Below, one piece after another: positions 39,665 to 47,939 of a stretch of 64,000 bases of DNA. The number at the start of each line of letters is the position of its first letter. Position 1 is the stretch's first letter. The notes below the pieces were generated by a model that did no database searches, had not been told where the DNA came from, and was given only the letters and a program-made list of their open reading frames with translations. A program made the translations under genes and the position numbers. This DNA comes from JAAYDS01 sp012729155 (GTDB lineage: Bacteria; Chloroflexota; Anaerolineae; UBA1429): the NCBI GenBank assembly GCA_036774405.1, contig DAIPBO010000002.1:107713-171712 (forward strand). Reading direction: 5' to 3'.

Positions 39665-40867
39665 ATGGCGGTTGAGCTGGCCATCGTGGGCGCTGGCGCA
39701 GCGGGCAGCCTGGCAGCCATCGAGGCTGCCAGGCGGGGCGCCCAGGTCACCTTGTACGACACCAACGCCCGCGTCGGCCGCAAGTTGCTCATCACGGGCA
39801 ATGGGCGCTGCAATCTGAGCAACCACCACGCTGTAGCAGACCGTTACGCTTGCGCCGATGCGCATGCCCTGACGCATTCGTTCGACGTTTTTGGCGTCGA
39901 AGCGACCCTGGCGCTGTTTTCCGAGTTGGGCATTCCGACGTACGCCACTGCAGATGGCTGGTGCTATCCCCGCTCCGACTCGGCAGCAGCCGTAGCTGAG
40001 ATTCTGACGGCTCGCCTCGATGAGCTGGGCGTGCAGGTACGTCTGCAGACCAAGATTGCTGATCTGAGGCAGCAGGGTCGAGGCTGGGCGTTGGCATTGG
40101 GTGGGCCCGAAAAGTGGGTCGCTGCCGATCGCGTCATCGTGGCGTGTGGAGGCGCGGCCTATCCTGCGTTGGGGTCTAGAGGCGAGCTCTGGCCTGTGCT
40201 CGCGAGGCTGGGCCACACAATGGTGCCGGCCAGGCCAGCGTTAGCCCCGCTCCTGGCTGATATGCACGCCCTTCAGGGGCTCCAGGGCGTGCGGCTCGAC
40301 GCAGCCGTTACGCTGCTCCATCGATCTGTTGCGCTCGCTTCGACCCGCGGCAACATCTTGTTCACGCAATCTGGCCTAAGCGGGCCAGCCGTCATGGACC
40401 TTGCCTATCTGGTGCATCGCTACCCCGTCGAGGCATTGATGCTGCGGCTCGACTTTTTGGATGGTCAACGCCCAACGCTGTATGCCCTGGCCGAAGCGCA
40501 TCCGTCTGCCCCCCTGCAGCTGGCGCTTGCCGGGCTGGTGCCGCTCAAGCTAGCCCATGCCTTGCCCGAGCTCACCGGCCTCGCGCCAGAGGCGCCTGCT
40601 GGCGCCCTGCTTACATCGGGTCTGGCAGAACGGATCGGGCGGCTGCAGGTGCGTGTCACAGGGACGCGCGGCCTCAAAGAGGCTCAGCTCTCGAGTGGGG
40701 GCGTGCCTCTCGATGAGCTAGAGCCTGTCACCATGGCCTCACGACGTGCACCTGGCCTCTACGTCTGCGGTGAGGCGGTGGACGTGGTTGGACCATGTGG
40801 TGGCTATAACCTGCAGTGGGCCTGGACGTCGGGCGTGCTTGCCGGGCGTGCTGCTGCCGCCAAGTAG
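39665..40867 (+). CDS. BaiN/HI0933 family FAD/NAD(P)-binding oxidoreductase
   Basis: A 400-residue flavoprotein of the HI0933 (BaiN) family. The FAD loop AIVGAGAAGSLAAIEAA is at the N-terminus, followed by the family signature ARVGRKLLITGNGRCNLSN near residue 38, and the C-terminal signature APGLYVCGEAVDVVGPCGGYN followed by LQWAW near 365. These proteins are flavin-dependent reductases or dehydrogenases of mostly unknown substrate; one member reduces bile-acid enones. The start ATG at 39665 lies 49 nt after the DUF4091 stop, so they may be co-transcribed. No neighbouring pathway points to a substrate. Confidence 0.9.
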   Translation: MAVELAIVGAGAAGSLAAIEAARRGAQVTLYDTNARVGRKLLITGNGRCNLSNHHAVADRYACADAHALTHSFDVFGVEATLALFSELGIPTYATADGWCYPRSDSAAAVAEILTARLDELGVQVRLQTKIADLRQQGRGWALALGGPEKWVAADRVIVACGGAAYPALGSRGELWPVLARLGHTMVPARPALAPLLADMHALQGLQGVRLDAAVTLLHRSVALASTRGNILFTQSGLSGPAVMDLAYLVHRYPVEALMLRLDFLDGQRPTLYALAEAHPSAPLQLALAGLVPLKLAHALPELTGLAPEAPAGALLTSGLAERIGRLQVRVTGTRGLKEAQLSSGGVPLDELEPVTMASRRAPGLYVCGEAVDVVGPCGGYNLQWAWTSGVLAGRAAAAK

Positions 40868-40925
40868 ACGCCAGGGCCACTCTGGGGTATTCTCTGGCTG
40901 ACTAGCAAAGCATGGGGGAGGTTTG

Positions 40926-41432
40926 ATGGATACGATTCAAGCGATCATGTCGCGGCGCAGCATCCGCCGCTTTAGGCCCGAGCCCATTCCAGACGCCGAT
41001 CTACGCACCATCCTGGAGGCTGGCCGACAGGCCCCATCGGCCGCTAACCGCCAGCCCTGGCACTTTGTCGCGGTGAGTGATCCCGAGGCCAAACGGCGGC
41101 TCGCGCAGGCGTGCAACGGGCAGATGTGGCTGGCCGATGCCGCCTTTATCCTGGTGGCCTGCGGGTTGCCTCAGGTCAGCGCCAAGTGGTATCAGGTGGA
41201 TGTGGCAATTGCCATGGAGAACATGGTGCTGGCTGCGCACACGCTGGGCTATGGCACCTGCTGGATCGGCGCGTTCGATGCGGACGCAGTGCGCCAGGTG
41301 TGCGGTATCCCCGAAGACGTGCAGGTGGTTGCCTGCTCGCCGCTGGGGATCTCTGACAGCAACCCGCCTGCCAGAGCACGCAAAGACTGGGGACAGGTCT
41401 TCTCTCGCGACACCTTTGGCCAGGCCCTCTGA
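40926..41432 (+). CDS. Nitroreductase family protein
   Basis: A 168-residue flavin-dependent nitroreductase-fold protein. N-terminal RRSIRRFRPEPIPDADL binds FMN phosphate, GRQAPSAANRQPWHFV is the conserved FMN-contacting segment, and GYGTCWIGAFDAD followed by SPLGISD closes the fold. It is shorter than NfsB-type enzymes (~217) and resembles the small 'nitroreductase' group. It should reduce a quinone, nitro or related compound with NAD(P)H as a dimer. The ATG at 40926 follows GGGGGAGG; the TTG at 40923 adds one codon. It stands alone. Confidence 0.9.
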   Translation: MDTIQAIMSRRSIRRFRPEPIPDADLRTILEAGRQAPSAANRQPWHFVAVSDPEAKRRLAQACNGQMWLADAAFILVACGLPQVSAKWYQVDVAIAMENMVLAAHTLGYGTCWIGAFDADAVRQVCGIPEDVQVVACSPLGISDSNPPARARKDWGQVFSRDTFGQAL

Positions 41433-41542
41433 AGCCTCGCATCTCTGCTCTGCGTCGTCTTGGGGAACCTGGGGCCTGCCGGCATCGTCTTGATGGGTGA
41501 GATGGCTTGGCATTTCGGTGCAGACGTGAGTAGAGGTTAGCG

Positions 41543-44500
41543 ATGGACATGCGCAAGTTGGTCTGGATATCGGGCGGAGCTGGCGCCGCTATGATTCTTG
41601 TCGCGGCGGCTCTGATGGGCCCCGCCAGAGACCTGATCGAGCGACCCATTCGGACGACGGATACACCAACGGTGGTGATCACCAGCACCCCGGCGCCTTT
41701 CCCCGCAGAGCAGGTCGCCACCCCCACCACAGGGCCTGCCTCGCTCCACTGGGAACGTAACGGTGGGCGGCAGGCGCTCTGCGATCGATTGACTGTCGAT
41801 CAGCAGGGGCAGGCGCGATTTGGCACCTGTGATGGTGGGATGCAGGTAGCCGAGCTGACAGCCGATGAGTTGCGTCGTTACCAGGCCTATATCGCTCGCC
41901 ACTCTGATTTCACCTATGAGGTTGCCGAATCCGCCGATGCCAACCAGCGGTTGATGCTGCACCTTGCGGGCGAGGGTGATCGTGCACCAACCTCAATCGA
42001 GCAAGAGGCGATCATGTTTTGGGCGCAGACGGTCTTTGACCGCCTGCAGGCTGAAGACCGTCGCGCTACGGCGGTAGCCGCGGCACGTTCACAGCTCGCC
42101 AATACGCTGGGTCTCGACGCCGAGGAAATCACCGTGCTGGGCGTGGAGAATGCCATCTGGCCAGACGGCTGCCTGGGTATTCCGCTGCAGGGTCAATCTT
42201 GCTCGCCAGGCCAGGTCTCCGGCTTGAGCATCACCCTGGGCGTGGGCGACGATTTGTACGAGTACCGCGCTGATGGGCATGGCTTGGTGCTGGCGGTGAC
42301 GGGTGCGAGCAACCCCACGAGCGCCGTCTCTCCCACTACTGCGGGGCCCACTGCCACACCCTACGTGTGGCCGACGGCGCTGCCTACGCCCACCCGGACA
42401 CCTGTGTCAACGCCAGCGCCCACCCGCGCTCCTGCACCCAGCGGCTACTGGCGAGCTGAATACTATGCCAACCATGAGCTCGCGGGCTACCCCTTGTTGG
42501 TGCGCCATGAAGACTGGATCGACTATGACTGGGGCTATGGCAGCCCTGCTGTCGGCCTGCCCACCGATCACTTTTCAGTGCGATGGTCGCGTCGCGTCAA
42601 CTTTAGCGCGGGCGACTATAACTGGAAGGTGCGCGCTGATGACGGCGTGCGGCTCTACATCGATGGTGTGCTCATCCTGGACCGCTGGTACGGGGGCTAC
42701 ACTGAAGACATCGTCAAGCGCTACATGGGCGCGGGCGAGCATGAGATCATCGTCGAGTTCTTTGAACTCGAGGGCATCGCACGGGCCCGTATGACGTGGG
42801 AAAAGCTGTACCCGCCCAAGACGCCGATTCCTAGTCCTACGCCGACGGTTCACATCACCGAGTGGCGCGGCGAGTACTTTGCCAATAACGAACTCAAGGG
42901 CACGCCCAGGCTGGTGCGTAACGATGCCCGCATCGATTTTGACTGGGGCCTTGGCAAGCCGCACAGCAGTCTGCCCAGTGACAATTTCTCGGTGCGCTGG
43001 ACGCGCAAATACGACTTGCCCGAGGGGCCCTATCGCTTTGACGTCCGTGCCGACGATGGTGCGCGGCTCTATATCGATGGGCTGCTGGTGCTCGACGAGT
43101 GGCGCACACAGAGCGCCAGAGACTTTGTGGGGCACGCCTGGCTGCCGGCGGGTGAACACACCATCGTGCTCGAGTATGTCGAATACACCCTCAATGCCAC
43201 CGTGTCGCTGCAAGGGGCCATTGTTCCCGCCTTCGATGGATGGCAGGGAGCCTACTACCCTAACCGTGATCTGTTGGGCGCTCCGCGCCTGGTTCGCGAT
43301 GATGAGGCCATCGATTTCGCCTGGGGCACTGACCAACCGGCGCCCAACATGCCGGCAGACAACTGGTCGGCCCGCTGGATCAAAGACATCTACACCGAGG
43401 CGGGCACACATCGCTTTACGGTGACCACTGATGATGGTGTACGGGTCTATGTCGATGGCGTGCGCATCATCGATCATTGGGTCGTCTCTGCGGCCAGTGA
43501 GCAAAGCGGCAACATCGTGCTGGCCGCCGGTACGCACCGTGTCACCGTCGAGTACTTTGATGCAGGTGGCAACGCCCAAATCTCGCTGGACTGGGCCAGG
43601 GTGTCAGGCGCCGACGCTACACCGACCTATACACGTACTGCTACAGCCACCGCAACGCAGACTCCGACCTCAACGGTGACGCCGACGTTGACGTACACGC
43701 CAACGGGCACGTTGACGCCGACCAGCTCACCCACGCCGACGAGCACGCCGACGTTGACGCCTTCTGCGACTGATACGCCGACACCGACGAATACGCCTAC
43801 ATTTACCCATACACCCACGCCGACGAGCACGCCGACGTTGACGTCTACCGCGACGGACACGCCGACGCCAACGAATACGCCCACACCTACCGATACACCC
43901 ACGCCGACGAACACGCCGACGTTGACGCCCACGGCGACGGACACGCCGACGCCAACGAATACACCCACACCTACCGATACACCCACGCCGACGTTGACGC
44001 CCACGGCGACGTTGACGCCCACGGCGACGGACACGCCAACACCGACGAATACGCCGATACCGACCAGCACGCCCACCCACACGCCGACACCAACGGTCAC
44101 GCCGGAGCCTCTCTGGTGGGATGTCGCCTTCTATGACAATATCGAGTTCACTGGTGAGCCGGTTCTGCTCGATCGATCGACGAGCGTCGCGTATGATTGG
44201 GGCCTTGGCTCACCCGATCCCGCATTGCCGGTCGATGGTTTTGCGGCCCGCTGGTCGTTGCTGCTCGATCTGGAAGAGCCGGCCACGAGGTACATGGTCT
44301 CGGTCGTTGCGCAGGGCGGTGTGCGTCTCTACATCGGCGAAACCCTGGTGCTCGATGACTGGACGAGTGGGCAACACCGCGAGTTCTTGCGCGGCGTGCT
44401 GCCCGCAGGGCAGTATCCGATCACCATCGAGTACATGAACGCAGCGGGCCCGGCCTCGATCACGGTAAGCTGGCTGCGGCCAGCCTGGCTTGGACAGGCT

Positions 44501-44584
44501 GTGGAGCCGTTGTCGCTCACTCCAGAGCCACTCTTCAGAGGGGTGCCCACCCGGCCAGCCAGGACATTGCCCGAGGGCATCTAG
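41543..44584 (+). CDS. Surface protein with four PA14 domains and a Thr-Pro-rich stalk
   Basis: A 1013-residue exported or anchored protein. An N-terminal hydrophobic segment (residues ~6-30) is a signal anchor. A ~200-residue uncharacterised region follows, then three PA14 domains (about 300-425, 430-560, 560-690), a ~165-residue Thr-Pro stalk (693-857), a fourth, more divergent PA14 domain (about 858-980) and a short tail. PA14 motifs are visible as ADDGVRLYIDGVLILDRW and its copies. PA14 domains bind glycans. No catalytic domain was recognised, so it is likely an adhesin or carbohydrate-binding surface protein. Start ATG 41543 follows GTAGAGG. Confidence 0.85.
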   Translation: MDMRKLVWISGGAGAAMILVAAALMGPARDLIERPIRTTDTPTVVITSTPAPFPAEQVATPTTGPASLHWERNGGRQALCDRLTVDQQGQARFGTCDGGMQVAELTADELRRYQAYIARHSDFTYEVAESADANQRLMLHLAGEGDRAPTSIEQEAIMFWAQTVFDRLQAEDRRATAVAAARSQLANTLGLDAEEITVLGVENAIWPDGCLGIPLQGQSCSPGQVSGLSITLGVGDDLYEYRADGHGLVLAVTGASNPTSAVSPTTAGPTATPYVWPTALPTPTRTPVSTPAPTRAPAPSGYWRAEYYANHELAGYPLLVRHEDWIDYDWGYGSPAVGLPTDHFSVRWSRRVNFSAGDYNWKVRADDGVRLYIDGVLILDRWYGGYTEDIVKRYMGAGEHEIIVEFFELEGIARARMTWEKLYPPKTPIPSPTPTVHITEWRGEYFANNELKGTPRLVRNDARIDFDWGLGKPHSSLPSDNFSVRWTRKYDLPEGPYRFDVRADDGARLYIDGLLVLDEWRTQSARDFVGHAWLPAGEHTIVLEYVEYTLNATVSLQGAIVPAFDGWQGAYYPNRDLLGAPRLVRDDEAIDFAWGTDQPAPNMPADNWSARWIKDIYTEAGTHRFTVTTDDGVRVYVDGVRIIDHWVVSAASEQSGNIVLAAGTHRVTVEYFDAGGNAQISLDWARVSGADATPTYTRTATATATQTPTSTVTPTLTYTPTGTLTPTSSPTPTSTPTLTPSATDTPTPTNTPTFTHTPTPTSTPTLTSTATDTPTPTNTPTPTDTPTPTNTPTLTPTATDTPTPTNTPTPTDTPTPTLTPTATLTPTATDTPTPTNTPIPTSTPTHTPTPTVTPEPLWWDVAFYDNIEFTGEPVLLDRSTSVAYDWGLGSPDPALPVDGFAARWSLLLDLEEPATRYMVSVVAQGGVRLYIGETLVLDDWTSGQHREFLRGVLPAGQYPITIEYMNAAGPASITVSWLRPAWLGQAVEPLSLTPEPLFRGVPTRPARTLPEGI
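43619..44106 (+). repeat. In-frame tandem repeat encoding a Thr-Pro stalk
   Basis: A ~490-nt run of short repeats based on ACGCCG/ACGCC- units, encoding TPTPTNTPTPTDTPT-like sequence. Longer near-copies of a unit encoding TATDTPTPTNTPTPTDTPTP recur, implying slippage-type expansion. It is coding and in frame throughout, with the repeat period a multiple of three. Confidence 0.85.
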
Positions 44585-44595
44585 CGCCCAGCTGC

Positions 44596-44631
44596 AAGGC
44601 CAAGCCATAGCCAGACGCATGGCTTGGCCTT
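44596..44631 (+). terminator. Terminator after the PA14 gene
   Basis: A 13-bp stem AAGGCCAAGCCAT/ATGGCTTGGCCTT with a 10-nt loop. It has only a weak U-tract but ends the gene 12 nt after its stop. Its 3' arm overlaps the -35 box of the next promoter. Confidence 0.6.
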
Positions 44632-44652
44632 GCCCTTTCCAGGCGCTATACT
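44624..44652 (+). promoter_or_regulatory. Predicted promoter of the MFS gene
   Basis: -35 TTGGCC (44624-44629), a 17-nt spacer and -10 TATACT (44647-44652). The start is near 44659. The -35 is part of the preceding terminator stem. Confidence 0.5.
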
Positions 44653-44706
44653 GCCGCAGCGTCAGGTTGTCTGGGCCGCAATCACCACCACAAAGGAACA
44701 AGCCGC

Positions 44707-46047
44707 GTGAAGAACGGAGCGTTTCGGCGCGTGGTGCGCTATCTCCGCAACAGCATCGCCCACCCCTATCCCATCGCCGGCACCACCGCTCAGCAACGTG
44801 AGGGCATCAAGTTCCTGTGGTGGGATCTCCTCTTTGCGAACATCAGCGTTGCGTTCTATGCCGAGTTTGTAACCCTCTTTATCCTCGAGTTGGGCGGCAC
44901 CAGCGGTATGATCGGGACGATGAGCTCGTTCAACAGCGCCATGACGTTGCTGGGCCCACTCATCGGGGCGATGCTGGTAGCCCGCTCGGGCAAACGCAAG
45001 GTCTGGGTGGTGCTCGGCTCCGGTGGGTTGGGAAGGCTCACTCTGCTGCTCTCTGCGGTGGTACCACTGCTGTTCGATGGGCTCACGGCGGTCATTGTCG
45101 TGATCGTCCTGATGTGCATCCGTAGCCTGGCGGGCTCCATCTCTGGTCCACCAGCGCAGTCGTTGCAGGGTGACATCTTTCCGCCAGGCATTCGCAGTCG
45201 TTGGAACTCGCTGGCGATGGTGACGGGCAGCGTCATCACGGTGGGCGTGGTGCCGCTGGCGGGCTTTATCATCCGGTTTATCTCGGGGGCGGCCGGCTAC
45301 CAGACGACCATGCTGCTCGCTGCAGTACTGGGCTTTGTGGCCACCTGGTTCTACTCGCAGATACCCGAGCCTGAGAGCGCCGAGCGCCAATCGAACTCGC
45401 GGACAAAGGCCAAAGGGGGCGGCTGGGCGGCCTTCCTGAGCGATCGCCGCTTTCTGCTCTACTGTGGCGTGCAGTTCGTGTGGCAGTTCGGCATTCAGAT
45501 CTCGGGCCCGTTTTTTACGGTGTACATGCGCGAGGGCCTTGGGTTCAGTGTAGACACCATCGCCCTGCTGGCCACGGCCACGGCAGTGGTCAATATCTTC
45601 GCCCTGGCCATGGCTGGCAAGCTGGTGAGCGACAAGAACTATGCCAAGATGACAGCGATCGGCATGTTGCTGGTGCCATTCATGCCCTTGTCGTGGTACT
45701 TTGCACATTCAGCATGGGGCGTTTTGGGCGCCAAGGCCTACGGGGTGATCGCGTGGGCCTGCGTGCACGTGGCTGGTTTGCCTCTCATCCTGAGCATCAC
45801 CCCCCGCGAGCACCGTGCGCAGTTCATCGCTCTCGCCAACGCGGTCAGCGCGATCGCTGCCATCATCGTGCCCATTCCGGCTGGCTGGATCTATGCGGCC
45901 TATGGCTTCAGGGTCAACCTGCTACTCTCGGCGGCGGGGCGCGGCGTGGCTGCCCTCATGTTTCTGGCCATGTACCTGCGAGGCGCATTCAGCTGGAGCT
46001 ATGATGATCGCCGCGAAGCTGAGCTGACCCGACAGCAGCACGTCTGA
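44707..46047 (+). CDS. MFS transporter
   Basis: A 446-residue membrane protein with about twelve hydrophobic segments in two halves, joined by a basic loop around ERQSNSRTKAKGGGWAAFLS. The loop 2-3 motif is GAMLVARSGKRKVW, a variant of the MFS GxxxDRxGRR consensus. Other recognisable pieces include DIFPPGIRSRWNSLAMVTG in the middle loop and SITPREHRAQFIALANAVSA in the C-half. It is of the 'non-specific MFS' group. The substrate is unknown. It starts at GTG 44707 with AAAGGA upstream. A 343-nt stretch without a clear gene follows. Confidence 0.88.
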   Translation: MKNGAFRRVVRYLRNSIAHPYPIAGTTAQQREGIKFLWWDLLFANISVAFYAEFVTLFILELGGTSGMIGTMSSFNSAMTLLGPLIGAMLVARSGKRKVWVVLGSGGLGRLTLLLSAVVPLLFDGLTAVIVVIVLMCIRSLAGSISGPPAQSLQGDIFPPGIRSRWNSLAMVTGSVITVGVVPLAGFIIRFISGAAGYQTTMLLAAVLGFVATWFYSQIPEPESAERQSNSRTKAKGGGWAAFLSDRRFLLYCGVQFVWQFGIQISGPFFTVYMREGLGFSVDTIALLATATAVVNIFALAMAGKLVSDKNYAKMTAIGMLLVPFMPLSWYFAHSAWGVLGAKAYGVIAWACVHVAGLPLILSITPREHRAQFIALANAVSAIAAIIVPIPAGWIYAAYGFRVNLLLSAAGRGVAALMFLAMYLRGAFSWSYDDRREAELTRQQHV

Positions 46048-46390
46048 CGAGTGTCGGGAGGCGACAGGCGTGAGGGTGTGTCTGTTGAGGTGATGATGGC
46101 CGAGGTCGTGCTCGTCTGGCTGGCGGCCACGCCCTTGCTCTGGTTGGCAGCGGCTGGGCTGAGCCGCGCGCATGAGGCGCTGCCAGGGCAGGCCTTTGCC
46201 GGGGCGCCATGTCTCGCCACCAATTGCTGCCGCGCGACCTGATCGGCGTGCAGCTGGCGTGGCATCTCTGCGATTCCCGAAGCGCTACAGGTCGAGATGA
46301 GTCAGATAGTGGCGATCATGGCCGCGGCCCGGGGCAGCCCCACATCGCTTGACTGGAGCCGCTGTCAAGGTTGTATAGCGTTTGCCGTGA
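46048..46390. other. Stretch without a convincing gene (343 nt)
   Basis: One plus-strand frame (ATG 46093 or 46096) runs 48 codons, hits TGA at 46240, and would continue in frame to about 46410, past the pyk stop. It has Cys pairs (TNCCRAT, SRCQGCIA), but no clear family was recognised and no SECIS-like hairpin was found after the TGA. No tRNA-like fold is evident. It may be a decayed gene. Confidence 0.4.
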
Positions 46391-47812
46391 TTAGCCCAGT
46401 ACCGTCATGATCTTGACAAAGTTGGTCGGCCCCCCCTGCACCATGGGGTGCCCTCCGGTGACGACGACGCGGTCTCCTTCGTTGGCATAGCCCCCAGATA
46501 CCAGCGTCGTCTGGATCTGCCGAAAGTAGTCCTCCTCGGTATGAGCGTAGGCGTTTCTGAGCGGTGTGATACCCCACATGAGACTCAGCCGCCGGTAGGT
46601 GGCGTCGATGGGGGTGAATGCCAGGATGGGCACCTCTGGCCGTTGCTGCGACACCAGACGGGCCGTGTTGCCAGTCTTGGTGACCACACAGATGGCCCGA
46701 GTTGGGAGCGCCTTGACCAGTGCGCTCACGGCCGCGGCGATGGCTTCGGGCATGGACGACAGGCCCGCGAGAAATGCTTCACCGCCAGGGGTGGGCAGTA
46801 GACGCCGATGCTCGACCTGCTCGGCGATGCGCACCATCATCTCTACGGCGGCGACAGGATAGTGGCCGATGGCTGTCTCACCGCTGAGCATGACGGCATC
46901 GCTGCCATCGATGATGGCGTTGGCTACATCGCTAACTTCAGCCCGCGTGGGCTGCGGGTTGTCGATCATCGATTGCAGCATCTGCGTGGCAGTGATGACC
47001 GGCCGCCCGACCAGGTTGGCTTTGCGGATGATCTCTTTTTGTACGGCGGGCACTGTCTCGGGGGCCATCTCGACGCCCATATCGCCACGCGCCACCATGA
47101 CGCCATCACACACTTTGAGTATCTCGTCAAGGGCGTCGACGGCTTCTGGCTTTTCCAGTTTGGCGATCACTGGCGTATCGTGGCCCTGGCGGGCGATCAG
47201 GTCGCTCACCTGTGTCACGTCGCTGGCGCGCCGAACGAATGAGATGGCCACATAGTCCACCTCGTTCTCAAGACCGAACATGAGGTCTTTGATGTCTTTG
47301 TCGGTTACTGCCGGCGTGCTCAGGGGCACGCCGGGCAGGTTGATGCCCTGATGCTCGCGCAGCTCGCCCCCGTGCACCACTTCACAGCGCACGTCCTCGC
47401 CATTGACCGCGATGACGCGCAGTTCGATGAGCCCATCCGAGATGAGCACGCGCGCCCCGGGGGAGACGTCGTGTGGTAGAGACGTATAGGTGGTGCTTAC
47501 CAAACGAGCCGTGCCCATCACCTCGCGAGTAGTGATGGTGAGGGTGTCGCCATCAGTCAGCTGCACCGCCTGACCGTCTGCCAGGGAGCCTGTTCGGATC
47601 TTGGGGCCCTGCAGGTCCAGCAGAATGGCCAGGGGCACACCCGCCTCTTGAGCACATCTACGCAGCGTCGCGATGTTGCGCGAGTGCTCAGCATGAGAGC
47701 CATGCGATAAATTCAGCCGTGCAACGTTCATGCCAGCGCGCAGCAGCGCCTTGATGCGTTCAGCCGTGTTAGACGCGGGGCCGATGGTCGCCACGATCTT
47801 GGTCTTGGGCAT
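46391..47812 (-). CDS. pyk: Pyruvate kinase
   Basis: A 473-residue pyruvate kinase. It opens TKIVATIGPAS, and includes NLSHGSHAEH, LLDLQGPKIRTG, VIAKLEKPEAV (with the active-site Lys) and DGVMVARGDMGVEM, the metal/phosphoenolpyruvate site, and closes with the C-terminal allosteric-type domain (GNTARLVSQQRPEVPILAFTP). There is no extra C-terminal PEP-utiliser domain. It makes ATP and pyruvate from PEP in glycolysis. The start ATG at 47812 has GAGGAAGAAG upstream. A promoter is predicted just upstream, and the divergent capA-like gene starts about 130 nt away. Confidence 0.96.
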   Translation of the reverse strand: MPKTKIVATIGPASNTAERIKALLRAGMNVARLNLSHGSHAEHSRNIATLRRCAQEAGVPLAILLDLQGPKIRTGSLADGQAVQLTDGDTLTITTREVMGTARLVSTTYTSLPHDVSPGARVLISDGLIELRVIAVNGEDVRCEVVHGGELREHQGINLPGVPLSTPAVTDKDIKDLMFGLENEVDYVAISFVRRASDVTQVSDLIARQGHDTPVIAKLEKPEAVDALDEILKVCDGVMVARGDMGVEMAPETVPAVQKEIIRKANLVGRPVITATQMLQSMIDNPQPTRAEVSDVANAIIDGSDAVMLSGETAIGHYPVAAVEMMVRIAEQVEHRRLLPTPGGEAFLAGLSSMPEAIAAAVSALVKALPTRAICVVTKTGNTARLVSQQRPEVPILAFTPIDATYRRLSLMWGITPLRNAYAHTEEDYFRQIQTTLVSGGYANEGDRVVVTGGHPMVQGGPTNFVKIMTVLG

Positions 47813-47841
47813 CGCTTCTTCCTCGGGGCCGATGTATCGCC

Positions 47842-47870
47842 ATTATGGTTGCGTGTGGCCCTGCTTGCAA
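47842..47870 (-). promoter_or_regulatory. Predicted pyk promoter
   Basis: On the minus strand, -35 TTGCAA (47870-47865), a 17-nt spacer and -10 CATAAT (47847-47842). The start is near 47835, 22 nt before the ATG. Confidence 0.5.
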
Positions 47871-47883
47871 GCGATCGAACGCT

Positions 47884-47912
47884 TTGGCCGGCCGCTTGCG
47901 CGAGGCTAGAAT
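47884..47912 (+). promoter_or_regulatory. Predicted promoter of the CapA-like gene
   Basis: -35 TTGGCC (47884-47889), a 17-nt spacer and -10 TAGAAT (47907-47912). The start falls at 47919, on an in-frame ATG. This would give either a leaderless start there or a 21-nt leader with GGGAGG (47929-47934) before the ATG at 47940. Confidence 0.45.
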
Positions 47913-47939
47913 GGAGCCATGTCGATGTGGGAGGTCGAG

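Noticed and set aside
43627..44100. Minus-strand frame opposite the Thr-Pro stalk (Gly/Val repeats)
   Set aside because: It is the reverse complement of the repetitive coding sequence, with no start signal or family similarity.
43619..44106. CRISPR-like or satellite repeat array
   Set aside because: Units are short, in frame, and encode Thr-Pro repeats of a surface protein; there are no regular spacers.
46093..46410. A second selenoprotein at 46240
   Set aside because: No hairpin with SECIS geometry was found after the TGA and neither half resembles a known redox family.
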